A stretch of DNA of 64,000 bases from Suillus spraguei (taxonomy: Eukaryota > Basidiomycota > Agaricomycetes > Boletales > Suillaceae): the NCBI GenBank assembly GCA_016800925.1, contig JABCPU010000100.1, positions 62,001 through 126,000 on the forward strand. Direction: 5' to 3'. How positions within the stretch are numbered: position 1 is the stretch's first letter; each line of letters starts with the position of its first letter. Positions 18,701 through 28,389 of the stretch are shown one piece after another. The notes below the pieces were generated by a model. That model was not told the DNA's origin and searched no databases. It saw only the letters and a list, made by a program, of their open reading frames with translations. Both the position numbers and the translations under genes were made by a program.

Positions 18701-20620
18701 ATGGCCGCTTGCACATCTCAAGATCTCAACATCCTAGATGCCTCAGAATTTACCCTTGTTGAGAGGCGCATCCGAGCCCTCACAACCATTTTGGCAAAGA
18801 TGAGCCATGGTCGGGAGTCGTCGTCTGATCGTCAACAAGTTCCTCCCCTTTTGCGTCATTTTGTTAATCTTCTCACCCCCGCTGACGTTTTCAGTCCCGA
18901 GGTAAAGAAAGCTATAGCGGCGACAGGCGCCATCACCCATGATGGGATCAGCGAGAAATTTCAGACATTAGTAGTCATCCAGAATCTATATCCCCGTTCC
19001 TCCCTAACCGAGTCAAAGTTGGAAGAGATAACCAAATCCCAAAAATCATTTCAAGAAATCGTGAACAGGCAGGTGCAAATATTAATCGAAGCCTATCACT
19101 AATCATCATTAGCAACGACGACGTCTCCCTCAATCAACACATTTCGGAGATATGGACTGCCCTTGCATCTTTCGAGCGTTCCGGCGACAACGAGCTCGCT
19201 CTCGCCAGATTTGTCATCAAACGCTGTCGTCAAAAACTGTTTACGCGTATTTTCCTCTACCAGAAGACATGGCGCGTGCATGTGGCCCAAAAGTTGGCTG
19301 ACTGGATTCCCGCCGCCAATGAGATCTCCGAAACGCGCTGGATTGATGCTCCTGAATGGTTTTTTCGGCTACCGCCTGGCGAAGATGTGCCGACGCGCAA
19401 GCATGGTCCACCAGACGATCAGGTCACCCAATTGGAGTTTTCCAGCAAGACAGTGCACTTATGGGCTAGGCTTCTCAGTCGCATCATCCTGGAGTTAGAA
19501 TCTTATGCGACGGAGGCCCAAAAAAGGGAGAGCGAGGGAGACACATTGGGATTCAAGAGCGCTATGGATACAGTCTCAAATCGTTGTACTGCATTGTTTT
19601 GCTATCTCACATGGGGTGCTAGCGTCATAAAGACCCTGCTCACAAAAACAACACTCGCCTCGAACTTCAACGGATTCACTCCAGGTGGTATTCGTACGTT
19701 TGCCATTTTATTTTGATATCTTTCTTCGTAGTCAAACATGTGACCCGTCTCAGCTGGCCAGGATGTTGGGGATGAAGGTAAGTTTATCCCCACATCGTGG
19801 TGCTGCATTGCTTACTTTTGAAGCAGATTTGTATGATCCAGACGAGTCCGACGACTTGAATCCCGAACCTTACGAGTCAAGCGGAGGTCGTGTCTTACGG
19901 TACTTGAAAAGCATCATTGCATGGAATACGGCCATAGCATCGCTTACGACACCGATATATTCCAAAATCATTCGTAGTGAACTCTCCCTCAGTTTACTGG
20001 AGGTCCCTCATGCCAGCTCTGATATCGCTAACTTGGATGAGACCTGCGACGCATATTTTAATTCGTTTTCTTCAAAGGCCTCATTCATTTCCAAAGATCA
20101 AGTCATATCAATTCTAAAACCCTGTCTCCCACAAACCTTCCCTGGCGCCGTTCATGCGGAGGCTACATTAATGGGCCTCCTCATGTACTTCTCGTCTTCT
20201 CCGAGTCGTGTAGCTTTTCAGATGCCCCTTCGAGACGATCATGTCGTGGTTCTGGAAAAGCTACTCGAACCGGTAAGCCTTGTCATTGATGTTTGCATGG
20301 CCTAAGATATACTGACCACAGACCGTCAGGCAACCACTGAAAATATCATCGCAGTAGGAAGAAAATGTTGCTGGTGCTGTGATCGCCTTCGCTTCCAGCT
20401 CCTGCTGGACAACAAAGCGCGGTTCAAATTCCCGGGCTCAAATGGTGCCATTTATCCATGGAGTCCTCCTCGTGTGGGAGTGGATGTCAAAGTTCTTCAG
20501 AAGTTGGAGGATGCTTTGTTTGAAGAATTACGTCGTGTAATTGAGAGGGAGGCAAATTTCTCTGGGAGCGGCAGCATCCTCGTTCGTACAACTTACCCTT
20601 CTTGCCATTCTGACACTTGA
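18701..20620 (+). CDS. Putative OTT_1508-like nucleic acid/nucleotide deaminase (HAE...CxxC), copy 1
   Basis: About 560-570 aa in roughly five exons from ATG 18701. The N-terminal two thirds are helical and of unknown function (LVERRIRALTTILAKM, EIWTALASFERS, KLFTRIFLYQKTW, AQKLADWIPAANEISE). The C-terminal part shows H-A-E at 20153-20161 (GAVHAEATLMG) and C-C-W-C-C-D-R-L starting at 20366, followed by YPWSPPRVGVDVKVLQKLE. H-A-E plus C-x-x-C is the zinc-site signature of the cytidine-deaminase-like fold, and this arrangement recalls the OTT_1508-like family found in fungi; the family name is from memory. The exon entered at 20324 stays open to TGA 20618-20620. The first intron appears to use a GC donor (after codon AAC AG) to stay in frame. 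It follows the WD40 and kinase pseudogenes of triad 1. Substrate unknown. Confidence 0.6.
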
Positions 20621-21288
20621 GCAGATTGGATTTTTTTGCTTTTGTATTACTGCGCTGCACTGTACTTGGATGCGTAAAAATAGTACTGTTACTTGCAATA
20701 GTTTCATTATCAAACTCGTGCATAATGGACACCTGAGTCCTGCAGGCTAATTGTACAAGAAATGATAGCAGCAATAATATTTGCCTTCGCAAGCATTTGA
20801 CGCTACGCCGTTGTACTTGCGCCCAGCCATGCTCGGGCACCAATACTTTTCGGTAAATAATTTCTAACTCAAAATTTTGACACAACAATTCTTCCTATCA
20901 TTCTCTCAGAAAACAGAAAATGCCTGTAAATTTTTATGCATCATTGTGCAATGCTATATATAATGTGTCGTAGTTTTGTGGTGTATATTTTGTCTACTTG
21001 TTGTCACCGTTGATCACGTGAGGTTTGATGAACGCTTTCATGACAACGGCCCAGAGCTGCAAGCCTGCAGTTACCATCCGTTACACGACTGTCCGGAGAC
21101 AACGCGAACCAGATGCAAAAGGACTCGGACGATAAGTCTTGACATACTTTTTAGGGCATTGTAAGTCAGAACGCTCTTACGAAAGTCTCGGAAGTGTGGC
21201 CCTACTAGTATTCTAACTACACTGATCTGTTCCTTGTCGCTATCACATTTTAGTAGTTCAATGAACACGAATGCCATAAGGCTGGGTA
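20621..21288. other. Intergenic, no gene recognised
   Basis: No conserved ORF. The region separates deaminase copy 1 from the long hairpin at 21289-21385. Confidence 0.4.
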
Positions 21289-21385
21289 TGAGTTTGAAGG
21301 GGAAAGTGAACAGAACGAAAGAGATCTGGGATGAGTAAACCATCCCAGATCTCTCTCGTTCTGTTCACTTTCCCCTTCAAACTCA
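21289..21385. repeat. Long near-perfect hairpin, 45-bp arms
   Basis: Arms 21289-21333 and 21341-21385 are reverse complements with a single mismatch, around a 7-nt loop (agtaaac). The flanks outside the arms do not pair. It could be a fold-back or MITE-like remnant, or a hairpin RNA locus; the sequence alone does not decide. Confidence 0.9.
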
Positions 21386-21841
21386 AGAGGTATGCGGTTT
21401 GTTCTACTTCGTCTGTTATCCCAAGTATTCACCTACGTGATGGTCAGATGATGCAACAGCAGCTTGCAAATCAAGACACTTCCCTTTTTCCAGAGATGAA
21501 ACTGCTCGGCATTCTATGGGCGGACATAGGTACAGCATATTTGCTGGGCTAGGGCGATTATGCAGTAATTACCTTTCCAACGCAATGTACGTTTTAACTT
21601 CTGGGTATTAACTGAAATTGAAGAGGCAACCAGGCTCGAAGGAGACAATTTTGTCTAATAGTACACACCACTACAAAGTTATGCAAAGCTATACTTTCAT
21701 CAACCTCAGCTGTTCCCGAGCTTCCCCTTCCATCGGCTTATCTGCACCCCTAGCGAAGCTCCTCCAAAAGTCACCGCATCCACTTGGTATGATGTTCGCA
21801 GCGTTGCCCTTCTTCTAGAGTGGCGCGCTGCTCTTATGGTA

Positions 21842-22481
21842 AGTATCGTACGCGCTAGTTATTCTCTGTGCTAGACCTGGAGTAGTAATATTCCTCATAG
21901 TTCACGCCAACAGTGTCATCCAGTGTGACTTCAGTGGGGTAAGTTCTATTTTTTTGGATGATTCCAATTTCATTGAGACGTGAGCTCCAGCCTAATGTCT
22001 CATCCACGGCGATGGCTCCTCATGTATTTCTGACTTCGGTCTTTCCTTGATGTATTCCAAGGTTATAGGCGCCTCTCAGGCTTCCTGGACATCCACGCTC
22101 AAAGGAAACATGGCTCCTGAGCGACTTGTACTAGAGCGGGAAGATGGATCTCCGAGTCGTCCAAGCGAGCAGAGTGGTGTCTTTTCGTTCGGCGGTGTCA
22201 TGTTACAGGTACGTCTGAAGTGCTCTCAACTTGTCAATGACATCATTAGCTCTGGCCTTAGGTCCTTACCAATAAAATTCCCTATTATTAGCTCCCGAAT
22301 GACGCCGCCATTGTCCTATGCATGGCAAAAGTCTTCCAGAGCTTGTATTTCTGAACTCCCTGAAAAACACTGGACGTTTATCGAGGAATATTGGTCTACT
22401 GATCCTTGGGACCGCCCATCGACAAGGGGGGCTGACGCAGTAATCAGGAACGAATTTTACTCGCTGTCTAGATCTCGTTGA
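21842..22481 (+). pseudogene. Protein kinase C-lobe fragment (third kinase copy)
   Basis: Homologous to 17430-18060 of the triad 1 kinase but without an N-lobe. It carries a decayed catalytic loop (Q-C-D-F where H-G-D-F is expected, near 21930), SDFGLSLMYS (about 22030), the APE-type motif in GNMAPERLV (about 22108-22135), PSEQSGVFSFGGVMLQ, then an intron and a C-terminal segment including STDPWDRPS. The region upstream (21386-21841) shows no kinase N-lobe. Together with the triad 2 kinase, which has only an N-lobe, this looks like the products of an unequal exchange. Confidence 0.55.
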
Positions 22482-23220
22482 TTCTTGCACTGTCTTGTAT
22501 TCAGACATTTATTTACACTACAGCCAGATAGATAAACCTAGAAAACATAGGCTTACCCAATGATTTCCCTTGAAAATATAAATATTAGAGCACGCTAATG
22601 CACTCTACCGCGTACTCTGGTACTACTGGCCTCCTTATGGCCGACTTCATATGCGAAATATTCTCCTCTGCCAGTCTGTCCACCAAATCACCGATTGTGA
22701 TGAACTAGCTCCTGGTACAATACAACAGGATCACACGAATTCCTTGCCGGGAAACAATACATTCATTCACTATTTCAGGTACAGACTGCGACAAGCTAGA
22801 GAGTGTTTTTGGAAAGCCAGATAGCCGTGCTCCCTTAAGTAGTCCATCTGGAAATTGGTGCACAGTAGTTACGGATTCATTGTACAATCTACAAGATGGA
22901 AGTACACTATTGCAATACATGCTATACGATGTACACGGGCAGCTATCTGGAAGACATAACTATATAGAGGTGGGACAAGCGCCCATATGCCCACTATCAC
23001 TCTTCGTCCTTGATAGCATCCCAGTAAAATGAAAACTTATATGAGTATCACACATGGATGAACTGACGGTTGATTTACATAGGCAAAGTACGGCACTTGA
23101 ATGAGTTAGACTTAAAAAACTCAATGTCAAGCCTAGCCTTACAGAACATCGCGAGGAGAACCCACCAAACACATCCATTAACCGTCATACTTGTTAACCT
23201 GCTTGGCGAATACAGCTGTT
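22482..23220. other. Intergenic, no gene recognised
   Basis: About 740 bp, AT-rich in part, with no conserved reading frame or repeat that I can name. Confidence 0.4.
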
Positions 23221-24400
23221 ATGGCTTCCAGCTCAATGCAGCCCAGTAGAAACAGATCGATTCTAAAACCAGTCATGACCTTAGAGGGACATAAACCATG
23301 GCATTATGACTCTTCGGGTAGTTAACATGCCAAGTACGATCCCGTTTCGTCCATTTTTTATTTTCCCGACGGTAAGCAAATGGTTAGTGATGAGTTGCAC
23401 GCAAGTCTCGGACACGTTCTGCAAAGTGATACCAACTCAGGTTTACAGTGAACCCGCTGACAAACGCATAGTGTAATCGTACAGAAAAATACCTACTTAT
23501 ATATGCCAGCCAACGCTAAAACCATGCTGCCGACACTCGCCATCAACCCCGAAGATTCCCGATAAGTGTCGAGCTCGTACCTCGACCCCTGATAATCCAA
23601 CAGTTAGCGGATCAAGCGATAAGACCATTCGGTGATGAGACCTTCTGGAGGGTAAGGATATTAAGAAAGCTCGGGAGGTTTGCAAGGATCCTATAAGAAT
23701 AGTGGAGGAATAACGGTCGATAGGAGCTCTGAGGTTGAGATGAGATCGTGAGAACATTTCGAGTCGCTAGCGGAAGCGTCGATCGATTCTACAGTGAACA
23801 CAGGCAAACTCGTAGCTTGTCCATTCAAATTATCGGATGTTTATCTTTGCGAGGTAACACTTCGATTATCGGAAGACTCTCGGAAGCTAGCAGTAATATT
23901 GTCAAATTTGGAGAAGGGCCTTTATCTGCAGGTGTGGGATGTCCGAGCATAGAAATTGGACATACAAAAATCTACTACCTAATAATGTGCTGCATATTTT
24001 TCCGGTACCAGTCTTCTGGACAACAAATTTATCGTAGCCGCATTCACGGATGACGCGGACGACCTCCGTACAAGAACTATCTACGAGTTTAACACGTCGA
24101 CGCTCAAGACTGTTGGAGCTCCTCTCAAAGGGCACACTCGTGTCATCACTAGTCTAGCACTCTCACCTGATTGTGTTCTTCTTACCAGCTCTTTCTATGA
24201 CAATACCATCAAACTATGGTCCTTCGAGTCCCGCCAGCTCCTCGCTTCATTCGACGTCAAATCTCCCAGGAACCTCGTCCTCTCGCCTATTTCATACCAA
24301 CTAGCTTACACGACCTGGCATGAGACCAAGATCTATATATACAACGTTCCGGTGCTAGAATTGGACTTGCGGAAGAACCATAGCTTAGCGTATGTATCCC
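23221..24400 (+). pseudogene. WD40-repeat region, triad 2 (degraded)
   Basis: Begins with ATGGCTTCCAGC and a weak first blade (VMTLEGHKPWHYD). FIFPDGKQMVS and SDKTIR without the expected W-D follow in different frames. The best preserved part is 24080-24330: YEFNTSTLKTVGAPLKGH, VITSLALSPD, YDNTIKLWSFESRQLLASFDV. This parallels triad 1 at 16095-16270 in both DNA and protein. Stops and frame changes before 24060 make it non-coding as a whole. A Ser/Arg/Pro-rich linker leads into the next kinase. Confidence 0.55.
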
Positions 24401-24439
24401 CTCCATACTTCCATCATTTACTATATGTTAATATTCTTA

Positions 24440-25580
24440 CAGACCAGTAAATCTAAAGATGCAACACCTCGTCTCGTGCGCCGTCAACCAGTGATACCTC
24501 TCATGTATCCCATTTCTCGACCTTTGGGTGCCAGGAACCCACATACTTCCCGACATCACTTTCTACGCAAACTCCTTTCTTCCTCTGTTCGTACGGACGC
24601 GGTTCCCACAGACGAGCCTCATGATATCGATATCTTACATGTATGTTCCTCGTGCATGTTTGCTTTGCAGTTGACTCGAGGGTTCCCTGCAATTCCCTGC
24701 GCCATCGCCTCTACCTCGTGCACTTCTACATTCCGACCCTAGCATCCTCGTTAGCATTCGGCCTGTACCACAAGTTAGAGTGCGCACCCAACCCCGATAC
24801 TACTATTGTCTATGTACTAACATTTTCTTGCAGAACAGTCACGGTGCTCCTAGAAACCTACCCTAGCTAGGTTCTGACCCCCTCGAGCTCCTTCCCTCCT
24901 CTTCATACAAATACAGTCTTCTTCACTGGTGATGATGAACGTGACGATCTCCCTCCTGCAGCAACACTCCAAGACCTCTCTGAATATATCATCAAGGATG
25001 GAGACTACCCTGTTACTCGTGGCGGGTTCGGGGAGATCTGGAAGTGTACCTTTGACATCGGTCGTAACTCAGTCAAAGTTCGTTTGCCATCTTTTGTTTG
25101 TACATCTGTCTAAAATTTATAATTTGGCAGGTCGTGGTGAAAGCATTGCAAGTATATGCCGATGATCAAGTCGGTGCAGCGAAGACAAAAAAGATAAGAT
25201 TAATGTGAGTATCTCGATTTGAAGGATTGAGTCTATCGCTTACACCACAGGACGTCGCTTCGTAGAGGATGAAGTGTGAACTCATAATATACGCCAACCT
25301 CCACCATGCAAATATTCTGCTGGTGTATGGCTATACAACTGACTTCGGCCCCTTTATAGCGATAGTCAGTCCTTGGGCAGAGAATGGAAACCTGACGACC
25401 TATTTGAGGCGCGAGCACGCCAATATGACTGTCCTCAGGCGATTTGAGATAGTAACTCATCTGTTGTACTTCATCTAAAACGAATGGCAATCTCAGCTCA
25501 GGGGTATCATGGCTGGTTCGCAATATCTTCACGCAAATGCCGGCGAGTGCAGATGTCCATGTGAGTGTTTGATCAGCGCT
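24440..25580 (+). pseudogene. HGD-type protein kinase N-lobe, triad 2
   Basis: The N-lobe is well preserved: DLSEYIIKDGDYPVTRGGFGEIWKC (glycine-rich loop intact, unlike triad 1) at about 24975-25045, VVVKALQVYADDQVGAAK across an intron, ANLHHANILLVYGYT, and FIAIVSPWAENGNLTTYL. After RRFEI and an intron-like stretch only GSQYLHANAG remains, with no HGD or DFG; instead a GGGTAC-rich low-complexity patch begins at about 25607. The C-lobe is therefore absent, and the protein could not be an active kinase. Confidence 0.55.
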
Positions 25581-25606
25581 TGGTCACAGCCTTTATGTAC
25601 AGTACA

Positions 25607-25700
25607 CATGGGTAAACCCCACGTGGGTGCGGGTACGCACGAAACCCGTACCCGTCAGAGTGGGTATGGGTGCAGGTACGACTCTTGGTACCCGGTGATT
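25607..25700. repeat. GGGTACGGGT-type low-complexity patch
   Basis: Repeated GGGT/ACCC words on both strands (gggtgcgggtacg, acccgtacccgt, gggtatgggtgcagg, cccggtgatttacccg). It sits exactly where kinase homology stops and may mark the rearrangement joint. Confidence 0.7.
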
Positions 25701-25721
25701 TACCCGTGCAGTTCCCTAATA

Positions 25722-25852
25722 ATGCGGCAAGCAGCACCAGGTCAACTGAAGCACTGACGTCATAGTATTCCTTAGACAATCTATGCGGCAAGTAACACTA
25801 CGTCACAGCATGTCAAGCATTGATGACGTCGGAGTATTCCTTAGATGATCCA
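25722..25852 (+). repeat. Tandem about 60-bp duplication upstream of deaminase copy 2
   Basis: Two copies beginning ATGCGGCAAG (25722 and 25783), sharing GTCA...GTATTCCTTAGA. Both contain a TGACGTC(A) word, which resembles a CRE/bZIP-type site. A second small duplication (25914-26000) lies in the 5' leader. Confidence 0.6.
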
Positions 25853-25855
25853 CTG

Positions 25856-25865
25856 TATATATAAG
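25856..25865 (+). promoter_or_regulatory. TATA box of deaminase copy 2
   Basis: TATATATAAG, about 160 bp upstream of ATG 26027, directly after the two tandem TGACGTC-bearing repeats. Position and sequence fit a core promoter. Confidence 0.5.
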
Positions 25866-26026
25866 ATGGTTGACACAATCCAACCTTGATCCGTTTGCCC
25901 GCCCACATGAGCTTTCTCAATACTTCCATACTGATTGCAACCAACCTACTTCTCAATACTTTCATACTGATTGTAACATTCGCAACCAACCTACTTCCCA
26001 AGGTCTCTTCGAGTGCGTTCGCTGCC

Positions 26027-27800
26027 ATGGATCCCATCGACAACTTAGATGACTTCGACTCCTTGGAGAAGCGCATCCGAGCGCTCTCAACTATATTAAT
26101 ATTGTCCGGATTACACCATACATCATATTCGTATCCGAACGTTCTGAGTACCTTCACCCAACATTTTACCACTCTTCTCATCACTGGGGACGCTCGTAAC
26201 CACGAAGCCAAGAAGGTCATTGCTGTGACAGGCAACGCAGCTGTTAATGGTTCATTTGCTGTTGTGCAAAACCCTTATTACAGCTCTACACTGGACAAGA
26301 TACAACGCGAGTGTGTGGAGAGATTACAGAAGTCATTCCAAGAAATTACATCAAGGTGCGAATATTAGCCAAAGCTGTATATCACCACCCTTATCTTTGT
26401 GACTTTTAGCATCGATGATGTCACCCTCAAGGAACATATTTCAGACATATGGGGTGCTCTCGTATCCTACAACAATTCGCAGGAAGATTCCCTCACCCTC
26501 TGCCGATTCGTAGATTTTCGATCTCGTCGGAAACTTTTCACTCGCATTTTCTTGAATGAGAAGACATGGAAGGTGGATGTGGCTCAAAAGCTGTGTGAAT
26601 GGAGTCCAGCTACCAACGAGCTTTCCGAGACGCACTGGTTCGACGCCCCTGATTGGTTCTCGTCGATGAGCTTCCCGCCAGACAAACGTTTACCGATGCG
26701 CGAGGAAGGGCCACCGGGCAGTGAAAGAAATCAGTTTTCCAGTAGAACTGCGCACCTTTGGGCAGGGCTTCTCGGCCGTCTCATCCTATCGCTGGAGTCC
26801 TGTGCAAAAGAGGCCCTTGAATTGGAAAGGGCGAAGAACGCAGTCAAGCTAAGGACAGCACTGAAGAGTGTTTCCGATTCTTATAGCGAGCTGTTTTGCT
26901 ATGTTTACTGGGACGCTGGTGTCCTGGAAACATTGCTAACTCAGACGACGCTCTCCTCAGCATTTGGGCTGCCCATCCACACTAGAGGTGCGTTACTACT
27001 ATTCAATTTTCATATTCAATTCCTCAATTAACCATAATGCGCATTTTTAGTAGGCAGTGACCAGGATGATGAGGGTAAGTCAAACTACAGTTCTTCGCTT
27101 GTCATCCCTCCTGGTAACTGAATCTCGCATCTGATTCAGACGAATCTGGCAACTTGGAGTCTGGACAGCCTACATCTGATGGATGGCGTGTCCTACGGCA
27201 CCTGAAGTCGGTTCTTGCATCGCGTGCCGCCGTAACAGAACTTTCCCTCCCTTCTCATCGCCGTATCCTTCAAAGCAACTTTTGCAATCAATTTGGTCCA
27301 GGTTCCGCGCGGTGGTTCAGATATCACGACTTTAGAAGAAGTCTGCAACGCGTACTTCAAGAGATTTCCAGATCGTTCGTCAAATAGAGACCAAGATAAA
27401 CACACCATTGCTGCCAACCTTCCACAGTCCTTCTCTGGCACCATTCACGCAGAGGCCGTATTAATGGGGTTTCTTACCTATTTCTCTGAATCTTCTCCCG
27501 CGTGACTTATGGCTTGGATCTTGGAGATGATCGTGTCGAGACTCTGAGCAAGATACTTGACCCGGTAAGTCTTATCATCTATTCTTATATGAGCCGACAC
27601 TTACTACTGTCATTGATTGTCAGAGAACCGCCGATAATTCATCGCTATATCCGAGAAGTATTGCTGGTATTGTGATCGTCTTCGCTCGCTACTTGCGGTC
27701 GATGCTGTGCGGTTCAACGTGCTCGGTTCCCATAGGATAAAGTATTAGTGGAGTCCTGGTGTGGGAGTGGATGTCAAGGTACTCAAGAAACTGGAAATAG
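26027..27800 (+). pseudogene. Putative OTT_1508-like deaminase, copy 2 (3' end broken)
   Basis: A paralogue of copy 1 with the same exon layout, including a tiny exon (TAGGCAGTGACC...) between two introns near 27051-27075. The ATG at 26027 was chosen by alignment with copy 1. The N-terminal part is intact (LEKRIRALSTILILSG, HISDIWGALVSY, KLFTRIFLNEKTWKVDVAQ, LWAGLLGRLILSLES). H-A-E lies at 27446-27454 (GTIHAEAVLMG), but a TGA at 27503-27505 follows, and the C-W-Y-C motif at 27662-27673 can only be reached in another frame. A TAG also interrupts the later VGVDVKVLKKLE stretch. Homology to copy 1 stops at about 27808, exactly where a hairpin begins. The zinc site is therefore split, and the product would lack its cysteines. 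Confidence 0.55.
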
Positions 27801-27808
27801 CTTTGTTT

Positions 27809-27884
27809 CATCTGCTCCTGCATGTTCGCTGATGCGGCGGGTCAGCAAACACGCGCTGCGTCAGCAAACATGCAGGAGCAGATG
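27809..27884. repeat. Hairpin with 24-bp arms at the end of deaminase copy 2
   Basis: Arms 27809-27832 and 27861-27884 are reverse complements with one mismatch. The 28-nt loop contains a direct copy of GTCAGCAAACA that is also present at the start of the right arm. The left edge coincides with loss of homology to deaminase copy 1 after GCTTTGTTT. Confidence 0.85.
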
Positions 27885-28389
27885 ATTCAATTGTCTCAGC
27901 GAAGTACTGGTGATGCGATGAAATGGGATGGCACTTTTCGCCGTTTGAGGTGGATTACAGCATTGATTACATTTAAAACTGTTTCGACTTCTGTCGCATG
28001 AGTTGTGCCTCCTAAACAACGTTCAGAGCTGAAATATTTCTTTTCACCTCTGCTCCAGGTTTGTAACGTGCTGGTACGGTCTCTTTGGAATGTCATTACA
28101 AACAAAATACGGCCCTGATAATTGTTAAAATGTCTCTAGGATTGAAAGAGACATGCATCGTTTGTGCCAATGCGCACACGCTCATCCGATTTCCCTCAAT
28201 TATTCCGGCGTCGGGTAGACGCGGATAACAGTGTCGAATAGACACAGATAGGATGATATCGATGTTCCAGTTGTCATTGTGCAAATGTAAGTGCAAATAT
28301 AAGGTCTGACAACGTAGGTAACTGTAATACGCTACTGGGATATGGATGCTGCTGCACAATACTTTAATATGTAAGGACGGAATGTGTCA
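27885..28389. other. Intergenic, no gene recognised
   Basis: About 500 bp between the hairpin and membrane-family copy C; no conserved frame seen. Confidence 0.4.
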
